In this document: positions 55,538 to 64,000 of the stretch, in pieces
How the letters are laid out: each line of letters begins with the position of its first letter
How positions within the stretch are numbered: the first letter of the stretch is position 1
Assembly: GCA_947313885.1 (NCBI GenBank)
Contig: CAMZNU010000012.1
Location: 1 to 64,000 of the forward strand
Direction: 5' to 3'
DNA: 64,000 nucleotides
Source of the DNA: an uncultured Clostridia bacterium
Lineage (GTDB): Bacteria > Bacillota > Clostridia > Lachnospirales > CAMZNU01
Made by a program: the position numbers and the translations under genes
The notes under the pieces: generated by a model
Databases searched by the model: none
What the model saw: only the letters and a program-made list of their open reading frames with translations
What the model was told of the DNA's origin: nothing

Positions 55538-57385
55538 ATGAATATAAAAATGGAAATCAAAAAACTTCCAGAGAAAAATGGTGTGTATATTATGAAAAAT
55601 GAAAGCGATCAAATTATATATATCGGAAAAGCTAAAAATATAAAAAAAAGAGTTTCGTCGTATTTTAGAAATAATAGTGGACATAATAAAAAAACAATAG
55701 AATTGGTTCATAATGTAAAAAGTTTTGAGTATATAATAACGGATACAGAAGTTGAAGCACTAGTGCTAGAATGCAATCTAATAAAGAAACATTTTCCCAA
55801 ATACAACATAGCGTTAAAAGATAATAAAGGTTATCCGTACATAAAAATAACAAAAGAGGAATATCCTAAAGTTTTTGTAACAAAAAATTATATAAAAAAT
55901 GATGATTTATATTTCGGACCATACGTAGACACCTATGCCGTACAAAATATAATTGACATAATAGAGTCACTGTGGATGCCGAGAAGATGTAATAAGGTTT
56001 TACCTAGGGACATAGGTAAAACTCGCGAGTGCTTAAATTTTCATATAAATAAATGTACAGCACCTTGTAATAATAAAATCAATAAAGAAAATTATATTGC
56101 TAATATAAAAAGCATAACCGCTTTTCTAAAAGGAGATAATAAAGCAACAATAAACACATTAGAAAAATCTATGAAAAAATTGTCATCAGAATTGAAGTTC
56201 GAGGAGGCAATAGAAATTAGAAATAAAATTCATAGTATAAAGAAGATTAGCGTGAGTCAAAAACTAGAAAAAGATAATAATAATAACATGGACGTAATAG
56301 GATTAGCTAAAATTAATAATAAGGCTATGGTGCAAATATTTCATATACGAAAAGGACGTATGTTAGGACGCGATAAAATAACATTTGACAATACACTAAA
56401 TTTAGAAAAAAAATATATATTAGAGAACTTTATTAAACAGTACTATAGTGATTTAACATATGTTCCGAGGGAAATAATTGTAGGTGAAAATATAGATGAC
56501 ATATTAATTTTGGAATGGCTACATCTTGTAAGAGGCGAAAAAGTTAATATAACTATTCCTAAAATAGGGGAAAAGCTTAAGTTACTAAATATGGCGAATA
56601 AAAATGCACAAATGTATTTAGAGCAATTTGGCGATAGGTTTTTAAAAGAGGAAAGAAGAACGATAGGTGCGATAAGGGAAATACAAAAAACTTTAGAATT
56701 AGCCACAGAACTAAAACGTATAGAGGCTTATGATATTTCAAATATTCAAGGTATAGAATCTGTAGGCTCTATGATTGTTTTTGAAAATGGTACACCAAAA
56801 AGATCTGATTACCGTAAATTCAAGATTAAAACAGTAATCGGACCTGATGATTATAAAAGCATACATGAAGTGATTTCTAGACGATTCATGAGATATCAAA
56901 ATGAAAAAGAGTTGTGTAAAAATAAGAGTAGTTTTAACAAACTACCAGATTTATTGTTAGTAGATGGTGGGAAGGGGCAAGTTAGTAGTGCTAAAAAAGC
57001 TTTAAAAGAATTGAATTTAAATATAGAAGTTGGAGGAATGATAAAAGACGATAAACATAGAACAAAAGGTATAATTTATAATAATAAAAATTATATTTTA
57101 AAAAAATCAAGCGAGGGGTTTAAAATACTTACAAGAATACAAGATGAAGTTCATAGGTTTGCAATTGAATATCATCGTAAACTTAGAACCAAAACAATAA
57201 CACAATCAAAATTAGATGAGATAAAGGGAGTAGGCGAAAAAAGAAGAAATAATTTATTAAAACATTTTAAAGACATAGAAAGTATAAAAATGGCATCAAT
57301 AGATGAATTAATAAAAGTCGATTCTATAAATAAATCTATTGCTACAGAAATATATTTTTATTTTAACAATGATTTATCAAAATAG
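55538..57385 (+). CDS. uvrC: excinuclease ABC subunit C
   Basis: The 615-aa nuclease that cuts damaged DNA on both sides of the lesion with UvrAB. Domains in order: GIY-YIG nuclease (GVYIMKNE, IIYIGKAKNIKKR; about 10-95), a Cys-rich part, the UVR motif (SELKFEEAIEIRNKI, near 215), the RNase H-like endonuclease (DISNIQG, LLLVDGGKGQVSSA) and C-terminal helix-hairpin-helix (IKGVGEKRRNNLLKHF). GTG 55529 is part of the ribosome site AAGGTGA, so ATG 55538 is the start. Confidence 0.96.
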   Translation: MNIKMEIKKLPEKNGVYIMKNESDQIIYIGKAKNIKKRVSSYFRNNSGHNKKTIELVHNVKSFEYIITDTEVEALVLECNLIKKHFPKYNIALKDNKGYPYIKITKEEYPKVFVTKNYIKNDDLYFGPYVDTYAVQNIIDIIESLWMPRRCNKVLPRDIGKTRECLNFHINKCTAPCNNKINKENYIANIKSITAFLKGDNKATINTLEKSMKKLSSELKFEEAIEIRNKIHSIKKISVSQKLEKDNNNNMDVIGLAKINNKAMVQIFHIRKGRMLGRDKITFDNTLNLEKKYILENFIKQYYSDLTYVPREIIVGENIDDILILEWLHLVRGEKVNITIPKIGEKLKLLNMANKNAQMYLEQFGDRFLKEERRTIGAIREIQKTLELATELKRIEAYDISNIQGIESVGSMIVFENGTPKRSDYRKFKIKTVIGPDDYKSIHEVISRRFMRYQNEKELCKNKSSFNKLPDLLLVDGGKGQVSSAKKALKELNLNIEVGGMIKDDKHRTKGIIYNNKNYILKKSSEGFKILTRIQDEVHRFAIEYHRKLRTKTITQSKLDEIKGVGEKRRNNLLKHFKDIESIKMASIDELIKVDSINKSIATEIYFYFNNDLSK

Positions 57386-57445
57386 AAATATATTGAAAAA
57401 CTAAAAAAAAAATAGTATATTTATGTAAAGGATAAAGGTGAAAAA

Positions 57446-58360
57446 ATGTTGACATTAGATAAATTAATAAATAAGTTCGACTTAATGCTAGTAAATGATG
57501 TAGATGCTAAAAAAATAGAAATAAAGAAATCTAATTTAAATAGGTTAGCTATTCAACTAACGGGATATATTGAGTACTTTGATTTTGATAGAATTCAGTT
57601 CATAGGTAAAATAGAATATGAATTTATAAATAAAATGGATAGTAAAGAAAAAGAGGAAATTTTCACGAAACTATTTTCAAAAGGTATACCAGCTATAATT
57701 TTTTGTAGGAAGATACAACCACAAAAAGAAGTTATAGAAATCGCTAATAAATTTAATGTAGCATTACTTACTACAGAACTTGGCACTAGTAAAGTATATA
57801 CAGAATTAATGAGATATTTAAAATATGAGTTAGCTGTAATGACTACACGTCATGGTGTTTTAGTAGATATATACGGTGAAGGTGTATTTATAATAGGAGA
57901 TAGTGGAATAGGTAAAAGTGAGACGGCATTAGAACTTATTAAACGGGGACATAGGATGGTAGCTGATGATGCTGTTGAAATTAAAAAAACTTCTAACGTA
58001 ACTTTAGAAGGAACGTCACCTGAAATCATTAGGTATTTTATGGAGTTAATAGGTATTGGAATAATCGATGTAAGAAAAATGTTTGGTGTTGAATCTGTTA
58101 AAGAAACACAACAAATAGACTTAGTAATCAATTTAGTACATTGGGACAAAACAGTAGAGTACGACAGATTAGGATTAGATGAAAAAACATATGATATTTT
58201 AGGGGTGAAAGTTCCCTGCAACACTATACCGGTAAAGCCTGGTAGAAATTTAGCGATGATATGCGAAGTTGCTGCTATAAGTAGAAGAAACCGAAAAATG
58301 GGGTATAATTCTGCTGAGGTTTTAAATAAAAGAATAACAGACCGTATTAATAATAATTAA
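57446..58360 (+). CDS. hprK: HPr kinase/phosphorylase
   Basis: HprK (304 aa) phosphorylates HPr or Crh on Ser46 and removes the phosphate, and so controls carbon catabolite repression through CcpA. The N-terminal domain covers about 1-130. The C-terminal kinase domain has TRHGVLVDIYG, the P-loop GDSGIGKS (151-158), and the late KPGRNLAMICEVAA signature. All expected motifs are intact. Its probable substrate, a Crh-like protein, is encoded five genes downstream. A GGTG ribosome site precedes the ATG. Confidence 0.95.
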   Translation: MLTLDKLINKFDLMLVNDVDAKKIEIKKSNLNRLAIQLTGYIEYFDFDRIQFIGKIEYEFINKMDSKEKEEIFTKLFSKGIPAIIFCRKIQPQKEVIEIANKFNVALLTTELGTSKVYTELMRYLKYELAVMTTRHGVLVDIYGEGVFIIGDSGIGKSETALELIKRGHRMVADDAVEIKKTSNVTLEGTSPEIIRYFMELIGIGIIDVRKMFGVESVKETQQIDLVINLVHWDKTVEYDRLGLDEKTYDILGVKVPCNTIPVKPGRNLAMICEVAAISRRNRKMGYNSAEVLNKRITDRINNN

Positions 58361-58371
58361 GGAGGAATTAT

Positions 58372-59322
58372 ATGTTCAATATTGGAGTTGATTTAGGAGG
58401 AACAAATATAGTAGTTGGATTAATTAATAATAACTATGAAATAGTTGATAAACTTTCAACAGATACTAGAAGAGAAAGAACCTCTTCGGAAATAATAAAA
58501 GATATAGCGACACTTTGCTTAAAGTTAATTGAAGATAATAATATCGATATGTCGAATATTTCATCAATTGGAATTGGTAGCCCGGGAACTTGTGACCCAA
58601 TAAAAAAAATAATTATGAAATCGGCAAACATAAATTTTGAAAATGTACATATTGAAAAAGAAATGCATAAGTATATTGATCTACCTATATATTTAGAAAA
58701 TGATGCTAACTGTGCTGCGTATGGTGAGTTTAAAGCGGGAGCGGGGCGTGGTAGTAATAGTACTATTATAATAACTCTTGGTACGGGTGTTGGTGGTGGA
58801 GTAATTACAAATGGTAATTTACTTACAGGTAGTCACTTTATGGGTGGTGAATTAGGTCATATGGTAATTAAAGCTAATGGGCGACAATGTGCCTGTGGTA
58901 GAAAAGGTTGTCTTGAGGCGTATTGTTCTGCTAAATCTTTAGTCGAAATAGCAGAAAAGGTTGCCATAGAAAATAAAGATTGTATTTTAAATGATTTAAC
59001 TAAAAATGATTTAGCAACTAGTAGTGCAAAAAAAGTATTTGAAGCATACGACTTAGGAGATAAGTACATTAAAAAAGTAATTGATGAATATCATCTTAAT
59101 CTAAGTGAAGGACTTATAAACTTTATAAATATATTCGATCCTGAGATAATCGTATTAGGTGGAGGAGTGTCGGGTCGCGGAGACAAACTTATTAATAGTA
59201 TACGAAAAGAAGTTGAAAATGGAATGTATACAGGTGCCAAATTAAAATGTGAATTAAAAATATCGGAATTAGGAAATGATGCAGGATTAATAGGTGCCGG
59301 TATATTATATTCGAGAATATAA
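58372..59322 (+). CDS. ROK family sugar kinase (glucokinase type)
   Basis: A 316-aa ROK kinase. The ATP site is GVDLGGTNIVVGL at the N-terminus and LGTGVGGGVI in the middle; the ROK zinc motif is CACGRKGCLEAYCS (about 178-191), preceded by GGELGHM. The likely reaction is phosphorylation of glucose or a related sugar. Its location between hprK and murB is common in Clostridia, where it is annotated as glucokinase. No HTH domain is present, so it is not a NagC-type repressor. Confidence 0.88.
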   Translation: MFNIGVDLGGTNIVVGLINNNYEIVDKLSTDTRRERTSSEIIKDIATLCLKLIEDNNIDMSNISSIGIGSPGTCDPIKKIIMKSANINFENVHIEKEMHKYIDLPIYLENDANCAAYGEFKAGAGRGSNSTIIITLGTGVGGGVITNGNLLTGSHFMGGELGHMVIKANGRQCACGRKGCLEAYCSAKSLVEIAEKVAIENKDCILNDLTKNDLATSSAKKVFEAYDLGDKYIKKVIDEYHLNLSEGLINFINIFDPEIIVLGGGVSGRGDKLINSIRKEVENGMYTGAKLKCELKISELGNDAGLIGAGILYSRI

Positions 59323-59370
59323 TATTAAATGCCTTCATATAATAAAAGCAAAAGGTTTTAAGGGGTAAAT

Positions 59371-60258
59371 ATGGGAATAGAATTATTAATAGAATTATTT
59401 AAAGACGAAATTAAAATTAATGAAAGTATGGCATTACACACAACTTTTAAAACTGGAGGAACAACTAGTATTTTATTTGAACCTTCAACGACGGATAACC
59501 TTTTAAAAGGTTTAGAAATTATCAATGCAAATAAAGTTAAATATGTAATTATTGGAAAAGGATCTAATGTGTTATTTAGAGATGGTAACTTTAATGGCGT
59601 TGTAATTAAAATAGCGAAAAAGTTTACAGATTTTAAAATAGAAAATGATATTTTAGAAGTTGGAAGTGGAATGACTTTGATGGAGCTATCAAATAAAGCA
59701 TTACAAAATGAGTACGAAGGACTTGAGTTTGCTTTTGGAATTCCAGGAACAATAGGCGGAGCCATTGCGATGAATGCTGGTGCTTATGACAGTGAAATAA
59801 AAAATATTTTACTAGATGCTACGGTTATCGATGGCGACAAAATAGTTGTATTAAGTAATAAAGATTTAGAACTTACATATAGGAACAGTATAATTTTTAA
59901 AAAAAATTTAATTGTTATAAAATCTCGATTTAAATTAAAGAAATGTAATAAAAAGACAATACAAAATAGAATGGACAGTTTAAAATTAATGCGTAACGAA
60001 AAACAACCTTTAGATAAACCAAGTGCAGGTAGCACTTTTAAAAGACCATTAAATAATTATGCTGGAAAATTAATAATGGAAGCAGGATTATCTGGATTTA
60101 CTATAGGTGGTGCTTCTGTATCGAATAAACATTGTGGATTTATAGTAAACAATGGAGATGCTACATCTACTGATATAATAAATTTAATAAACTACGTGAT
60201 AGAAGAAGTTGAAAAAAAATCAAAAATAACGTTAGAAAAGGAAATTAAAATTTTTTAA
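59371..60258 (+). CDS. murB: UDP-N-acetylmuramate dehydrogenase
   Basis: MurB (295 aa) reduces enolpyruvyl-UDP-GlcNAc to UDP-MurNAc in peptidoglycan synthesis. The FAD-binding domain shows HTTFKTGG, GKGSNVLF and GIPGTIGGAIAMNAGAYD. The catalytic Ser lies in SAGSTFKRP and the final Glu near the C-terminus in VEKKSKITLEKEI. It is a type II MurB by its short loop. AAGGGG lies before the ATG. Confidence 0.95.
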   Translation: MGIELLIELFKDEIKINESMALHTTFKTGGTTSILFEPSTTDNLLKGLEIINANKVKYVIIGKGSNVLFRDGNFNGVVIKIAKKFTDFKIENDILEVGSGMTLMELSNKALQNEYEGLEFAFGIPGTIGGAIAMNAGAYDSEIKNILLDATVIDGDKIVVLSNKDLELTYRNSIIFKKNLIVIKSRFKLKKCNKKTIQNRMDSLKLMRNEKQPLDKPSAGSTFKRPLNNYAGKLIMEAGLSGFTIGGASVSNKHCGFIVNNGDATSTDIINLINYVIEEVEKKSKITLEKEIKIF

Positions 60259-60273
60259 ATATAGGAGGTGCTT

Positions 60274-61140
60274 ATGGAACTAGTAATAATAACAGGTATG
60301 TCTGGTGCTGGAAAAAGTGCAGCGTTAAAATTTTTAGAAGATTATGAATATTACTGTATCGATAATTTACCACCAATCTTAATGTCAAGTTTTGTATATA
60401 CATGTTTAAGAGATGGTAGTTCGATAGACAAAATCGCAATAGGCTTAGATATTAGAAGTGAAGAATTTTTTTATCAACTAGATGAAATGTATAAAGAGTT
60501 AGATAATATGAAAATTAAATTTAAAATTATTTTTCTAGATGCCAACGATGATATTTTAATTAGGCGCTTTAAAGAAACTAGACGTAACCATCCCCTAGGA
60601 AGTGTGCAAATAAGTAAAAGTATAGCAAAAGAAAGATTGTTATTACAAGTAGTTAAAGGTAAAGCTACAGAAGTTATAGACACTACACATCTTCTTACCC
60701 GTGAATTAAAAGAATTGTTACTAGAAATATTACACAGTGATAAAAAATTTGACAATTTAATGATTTCCGTAAATTCATTTGGCTTTAAATATGGAATACC
60801 AATAGACTCAGATTTAGTATTTGATGTAAGATTTATGGGTAATCCCCATTATATCCCCGAGCTACAACCGTTAACAGGAAATGATAAAGAAGTTCAAGAC
60901 TTTGTAATGGAACAGCCTCAAGCTATTGAGTTTTTACATAAGCTAGAGGACATGATAGATTTTTTAATACCAAACTATAAAAAAGAAGGTAAAAATTTAT
61001 TAGTTGTTAATATAGGATGTACAGGAGGAAAACATAGGTCTGTTACAATAGCTAATAAATTGTTTGACCACCTTATTAGTAAAGGTCATAGTGTAATTGT
61101 AAAACATACAGATGTTGAGAAAAATTTGAAAAACTATTAG
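60274..61140 (+). CDS. rapZ: RNase adapter/nucleotide-binding protein RapZ
   Basis: RapZ (288 aa; YvcJ in Bacillus) is a P-loop protein. It has GMSGAGKSAALKFLED near the start, CIDNLPP, and the C-terminal GCTGGKHRSV with the phosphate-binding basic loop. In E. coli it senses GlcN6P and guides RNase E on small RNAs; in Firmicutes its role is less clear. GTG 60268 lies in the ribosome site GGAGGTG, so ATG 60274 is the start. In B. subtilis yvcK (glmR) lies between rapZ and whiA; here whiA follows directly. Confidence 0.93.
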   Translation: MELVIITGMSGAGKSAALKFLEDYEYYCIDNLPPILMSSFVYTCLRDGSSIDKIAIGLDIRSEEFFYQLDEMYKELDNMKIKFKIIFLDANDDILIRRFKETRRNHPLGSVQISKSIAKERLLLQVVKGKATEVIDTTHLLTRELKELLLEILHSDKKFDNLMISVNSFGFKYGIPIDSDLVFDVRFMGNPHYIPELQPLTGNDKEVQDFVMEQPQAIEFLHKLEDMIDFLIPNYKKEGKNLLVVNIGCTGGKHRSVTIANKLFDHLISKGHSVIVKHTDVEKNLKNY

Positions 61141-61149
61141 GTGATACAA

Positions 61150-62034
61150 GTGACATTTACAAAAAGAATAAAATCAGAACTACTATCAAGTTGTGATTTT
61201 AAAAAAAATAAAATCGTTTATTTAAAAAGTATTATATTTTGTAGTACGTTAGTGGAATCATGTGATAAGCAACTATACATACAAATTAAATTAACTTCTT
61301 TTGTTAGAAATGTTTTAAACGAAATTGAAAATGACTACACTATTCACACTATGCTATCAAAAGATCTTATTGTTTTAGATTTTTCACATTCGAAAGAAAG
61401 CGGAAAAACATTGTGGTTATTGTGTAACAACTTTATAGAAAATAAGGTGTTAACAGATATTTATAATAAAAATGAACGTCGTGAATTTATGAAAGCGTCT
61501 TTTATTTTAAACGGCACTATGATAAATCCCGCTAATTCATATCATTTAGAAATAAAAATTCATCAAAGAGAGTACTGCCATACGTTTTGCATGATGCTAA
61601 ATGTATTTGACATAGAATTTAAAAAAATAAAGAGAGGTAATTTCTATATTGCCTATATTAAAGAAAGTGATAAAATTGCAGATTATTTGCGTGTAGTTAA
61701 AGCAAGCAAGAGTCTTATGGAATTTGAAGATTATCGAATTATAAAAGAAGTAAGAAATAAAATTAACCGACGACAAAATTATGAACTGGCAAATTTGAGT
61801 AGGACGATAACTACTGCTGTTAGGCAAAAAAGAGAAATAGAGTACATTTTAAAAACATTAAAGAAAGAAGATTGTCCAAAAGATTTGTTACAGTTAATGA
61901 ACTTAAGACTTTCTACAGACAATATTTCATTAAAAGAACTAGGGGATTTACATGACCCAAAACTAAGTAAATCTTCTGTTAATTATAAATTTAAAAAAAT
62001 AAAAACAATTAGTGAAAATTTGAGGAGAAGATAA
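61150..62034 (+). CDS. whiA: DNA-binding protein WhiA
   Basis: WhiA (294 aa) has an N-terminal LAGLIDADG-like fold without nuclease activity (about 1-200) and a C-terminal helix-turn-helix (about 215-290). The latter contains LSLKELGDLHDP-like residues (here NISLKELGDLHDPKLSKSSV). It influences cell division and chromosome segregation in B. subtilis and sporulation septation in Streptomyces. GTG 61141 joins the rapZ stop, but GTG 61150 is better spaced from AGGTGAT and gives the usual start MTFTKRIKSELL. Confidence 0.92.
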   Translation: MTFTKRIKSELLSSCDFKKNKIVYLKSIIFCSTLVESCDKQLYIQIKLTSFVRNVLNEIENDYTIHTMLSKDLIVLDFSHSKESGKTLWLLCNNFIENKVLTDIYNKNERREFMKASFILNGTMINPANSYHLEIKIHQREYCHTFCMMLNVFDIEFKKIKRGNFYIAYIKESDKIADYLRVVKASKSLMEFEDYRIIKEVRNKINRRQNYELANLSRTITTAVRQKREIEYILKTLKKEDCPKDLLQLMNLRLSTDNISLKELGDLHDPKLSKSSVNYKFKKIKTISENLRRR

Positions 62035-62035
62035 A

Positions 62036-62278
62036 ATGAAATCAACTAGTTTAAAAGTAAAAAAAAGTTTGGAAACGGATGCAGTTGCAAAATTAATAAA
62101 TATAGCTAATAAATATGAGTGTAAAATTTTACTTAAAAAAGATGATAAAATAGCTAATCTAAAAAGTATCATGGGTGTAATTTCTATTGCATTGAAAAAA
62201 GATGACGAAATTATAATAGAATCCGATGGTAAAATGGAAGAAGATGCATTAGAAGCGATAAAAATTTTTTTTGCATAA
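62036..62278 (+). CDS. HPr-like protein lacking the His15 site (Crh-like)
   Basis: An 80-aa protein of the HPr fold. The regulatory serine site is intact: Ser44 in NLKSIMGV corresponds to HPr Ser46. The active-site segment GLHARPA is replaced by SLETDAVA, so the position of His15 is Glu13 and Arg17 is Asp15. It cannot take phosphate from enzyme I at that site. B. subtilis Crh also lacks His15 (Gln there), keeps Ser46 and sits just after whiA, the same place as here. A role as HprK-phosphorylated co-effector of CcpA is a good inference. It starts 1 nt after the whiA stop. Confidence 0.85.
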   Translation: MKSTSLKVKKSLETDAVAKLINIANKYECKILLKKDDKIANLKSIMGVISIALKKDDEIIIESDGKMEEDALEAIKIFFA

Positions 62279-62293
62279 ACTAAAGGAGAATTT

Positions 62294-63196
62294 ATGAAGT
62301 ATATTACAATAATTTTATTTTTATTCGTAGGAACATTATTTTTCATTTCAAACATATTAATTAATAAGGTTTTACTTCCGCCTATAAAGGACTTAGAAAC
62401 TACCGTATTATCAAAAGAGTTACAGAATATATACCCTACAGATTTGTATGAGAGCGTTAAAAAAGAAAAAATGCAACTAGAGATGAATGGATACATTATT
62501 GACGGTGAGATAATTAAAAATGAACAAAGTTCTAAAACTGTAATATTGCTCCATGGGCATGGTACAAATAGCATATATTCTATAGCTTATTTAGGAATGT
62601 TTTATGATTTAGGATATAATGTAGTTGTTTATGATCATAGGGCTAGCGGTAAAACAGGTGGCAAGTATTGTACAATGGGTGCTTTAGAATCAGACGACTT
62701 AGATCATGTAATACGTTATGTGAAAAAAGAATTACCTCAAACTACCGTACTCGGGTTACACGGAGTTTCTATGGGTGGGAGTACCGCTTTAATTTATGGC
62801 GCTACTTATGGAAATTTAGATTTTATTATTTCTGATTGCGCTTACAGTTCATTAGAAGAAGAATTAAAGTATCAATTAAATAACCGATTTAAAATGCCAC
62901 CATTCCCATTAATACCTATGTCAAATTTTTTAATGAAATTAAAAACAGGCTTGTCATATACAGATCTTGAAATAAAAGAATTAGTAAAAAGTGATAAGTT
63001 AAATGATACAGATGTTTTAATTATTCACGGTGGTGCTGATGACTATACTCCTCCGTATATGGCTAGTGATATTTATGAGAATCTTAATTCTAAAAAACAA
63101 ATTAAAATTTTTCCAGAGGCTGGGCATGCTCACTCTTTTGAACTCTATGAAAAAGAGTATATAGAAGAAGTTGCTAAGTTTTTAAGTCGTTTTTAA
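62294..63196 (+). CDS. membrane-anchored alpha/beta hydrolase
   Basis: A 300-aa hydrolase with an N-terminal transmembrane helix (about 3-22). The oxyanion motif is LLHGHGTNS, the nucleophile is Ser159 in HGVSMGGST, the acid probably lies in HGGADDYTPP and the His is in EAGHAHSFE near the end. It resembles the YqkD/BAAT-type esterases of Firmicutes. The substrate is unknown. It shares the direction of the hprK group and starts 16 nt after the Crh-like gene, so it may be read with it. Confidence 0.83.
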   Translation: MKYITIILFLFVGTLFFISNILINKVLLPPIKDLETTVLSKELQNIYPTDLYESVKKEKMQLEMNGYIIDGEIIKNEQSSKTVILLHGHGTNSIYSIAYLGMFYDLGYNVVVYDHRASGKTGGKYCTMGALESDDLDHVIRYVKKELPQTTVLGLHGVSMGGSTALIYGATYGNLDFIISDCAYSSLEEELKYQLNNRFKMPPFPLIPMSNFLMKLKTGLSYTDLEIKELVKSDKLNDTDVLIIHGGADDYTPPYMASDIYENLNSKKQIKIFPEAGHAHSFELYEKEYIEEVAKFLSRF

Positions 63197-63245
63197 TAAA
63201 CAAAAAAACTGAACTTTAGTTAAAGTTCAGTTTTTTTGTTTATTA
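63193..63245. terminator. bidirectional terminator between hydrolase and htpG
   Basis: AATAAACAAAAAAACTGAACTTTA and its near-perfect complement TAAAGTTCAGTTTTTTTGTTTATT form a stem of over 20 bp, with A7 and T7 tracts on either side. Each gene's stop codon lies inside an arm. Confidence 0.9.
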
Positions 63246-64000
63246 AATTAAGTCTTCTAGTATTTTATTATTTCTTTCTATAAATGTAATCATTTCTTTA
63301 TCATCTAGTCCTTTGTAACTAATTAATGCTAAATCGTATATGTGTTCGCAAATTAGTTTAGCCCTATCCTCATCCTCTAACTTAATTAACTTTTCTACTA
63401 ATTTATTATTTTTATTTAAAATGACCGTTTCTCCTGTTGGCATATCTCCCATAGGCATGTCACCAAACATTTGACTCATTTCTTTCATACGTCTAGCTTC
63501 TTCGGATTGAACTATAATTGAACTTATAGAGCTACTTTTCAAGTTAGAAACTTTAACCTCTAGATTATTTTTATTTACATTTGACTTAAATAAATCAACT
63601 AATTCTTTATTTGAATCATTTTCTTCATCTTCTTCAAAAATATCACTTATATCACTATCTATTCTTTTGAAAGTAACTTTGTCATTATATTGTTCAATAT
63701 ATGAAATAAAAGGTGGGTCTAGTTTAGTTGGCAATATAAATGCATCTAAATTATTTTCTTTAAACATTTTTACATACTGTGATTGTAAAGCTAAATCTGT
63801 AGCATAGTATATAGTAGCTTTATCGTCATCAGAGTTACTTTTTTCTATATACTCATCAAGTGTTATATAGTCATCATTTATATTTTTAAATAAAAGAGAT
63901 GAATTAACTTTTTCATAAAAAGATTTGTCTTTAATACATCCGTATTTAATAAATTGGTTTATATCGTCCCAATATTTTGTAAAAGTTTCTCTATCATTTT
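63243..64000 (-). CDS. htpG: chaperone HtpG (Hsp90), C-terminal part
   Basis: The minus-strand frame is open from the window edge to a stop at 63243 and gives about the last 252 residues. NDRETFTKYWDDI and FIKYGCIKD belong to the Hsp90 middle domain, KNINDDYITLDEYI follows, and the C-terminal dimerisation domain contains ARRMKEMSQMFGDMP and the conserved EDRAKLICEHIYDLALIS. The N-terminal ATPase lies outside the window. The MGDMPTGE stretch replaces the eukaryotic-type acidic tail, as normal in bacteria. Its promoter cannot be seen. Confidence 0.93.
   Translation of the reverse strand, partial: NDRETFTKYWDDINQFIKYGCIKDKSFYEKVNSSLLFKNINDDYITLDEYIEKSNSDDDKATIYYATDLALQSQYVKMFKENNLDAFILPTKLDPPFISYIEQYNDKVTFKRIDSDISDIFEEDEENDSNKELVDLFKSNVNKNNLEVKVSNLKSSSISSIIVQSEEARRMKEMSQMFGDMPMGDMPTGETVILNKNNKLVEKLIKLEDEDRAKLICEHIYDLALISYKGLDDKEMITFIERNNKILEDLI

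Overview
The window is a very AT-rich (about 70% A+T by eye), gene-dense stretch of a Firmicutes chromosome, almost entirely on the + strand. A spoIVA gene, a SpoVB-type flippase and a GerMN-domain protein point to an endospore-forming ancestry. The orders rimP-nusA-ylxR-ylxQ-infB-rbfA-nrnA-truB-ribF and uvrC-hprK-ROK kinase-murB-rapZ-whiA-HPr-like, together with the metabolic genes, suggest an anaerobic member of Clostridia, perhaps Lachnospirales. The family assignment is inference. No rRNA, tRNA, CRISPR array, prophage or intact insertion sequence was seen.

Layout. (1) 1-7723: tail of an unknown gene, then the rimP-to-ribF translation and ribosome-maturation operon, with a terminator-like leader hairpin in front and a 21-bp perfect stem terminator behind. 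(2) 7760-12500: nth and a topoisomerase IV-like parE/parC pair. (3) 12501-13092: a gene-free stretch with a terminator, probable remains of an IS3-type transposase on the minus strand, and a promoter. (4) 13093-21880: an eight-to-nine gene unit made of a GltD/HdrC-like flavoprotein, an HdrB-like protein with two CCG domains, a VTT/DedA-type membrane protein, a rhodanese lipoprotein (YnjE-like), a CDP-alcohol phosphatidyltransferase (YnjF-like) and a complete ABC importer (YnjB, split YnjC, YnjD). It corresponds to the poorly understood ydjXYZ-ynjABCDEF region of E. coli. (5) 21982-28944: a peptide-breakdown operon (S66, M20, M19 and U32 peptidases and a class III aminotransferase) ending in a sortase B-like protein that lacks the catalytic residues. 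(6) 29070-36822: comEA, a two-component system, a GerMN protein, comEC, holA and an OGG1-type glycosylase. (7) 36892-45669: groESL, a Sapep dipeptidase with a YfcC transporter and birA, a DD-carboxypeptidase, spoIVA and a small Cys-rich protein. (8) 45756-52796: fhs, sfsA-rimK-like-cinA-hflK-hflC, and an orphan LLH-type holin-like gene. (9) 52888-55439, minus strand: a cation/Ca2+ exchanger and the SpoVB-like flippase. (10) 55538-63196: uvrC and the hprK-whiA group. It ends in an HPr/Crh-like protein that has lost His15 but keeps the Ser46 site, followed by an alpha/beta hydrolase. (11) 63243-64000, minus strand: the C-terminal part of htpG.

The most notable parts are the ydj/ynj-like redox, sulfur, lipid and transport unit, the Crh-like HPr beside its probable kinase HprK, and the sortase-fold pseudoenzyme. 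Many starts were moved to the codon that follows a clear Shine-Dalgarno sequence. This is stated in the entries.
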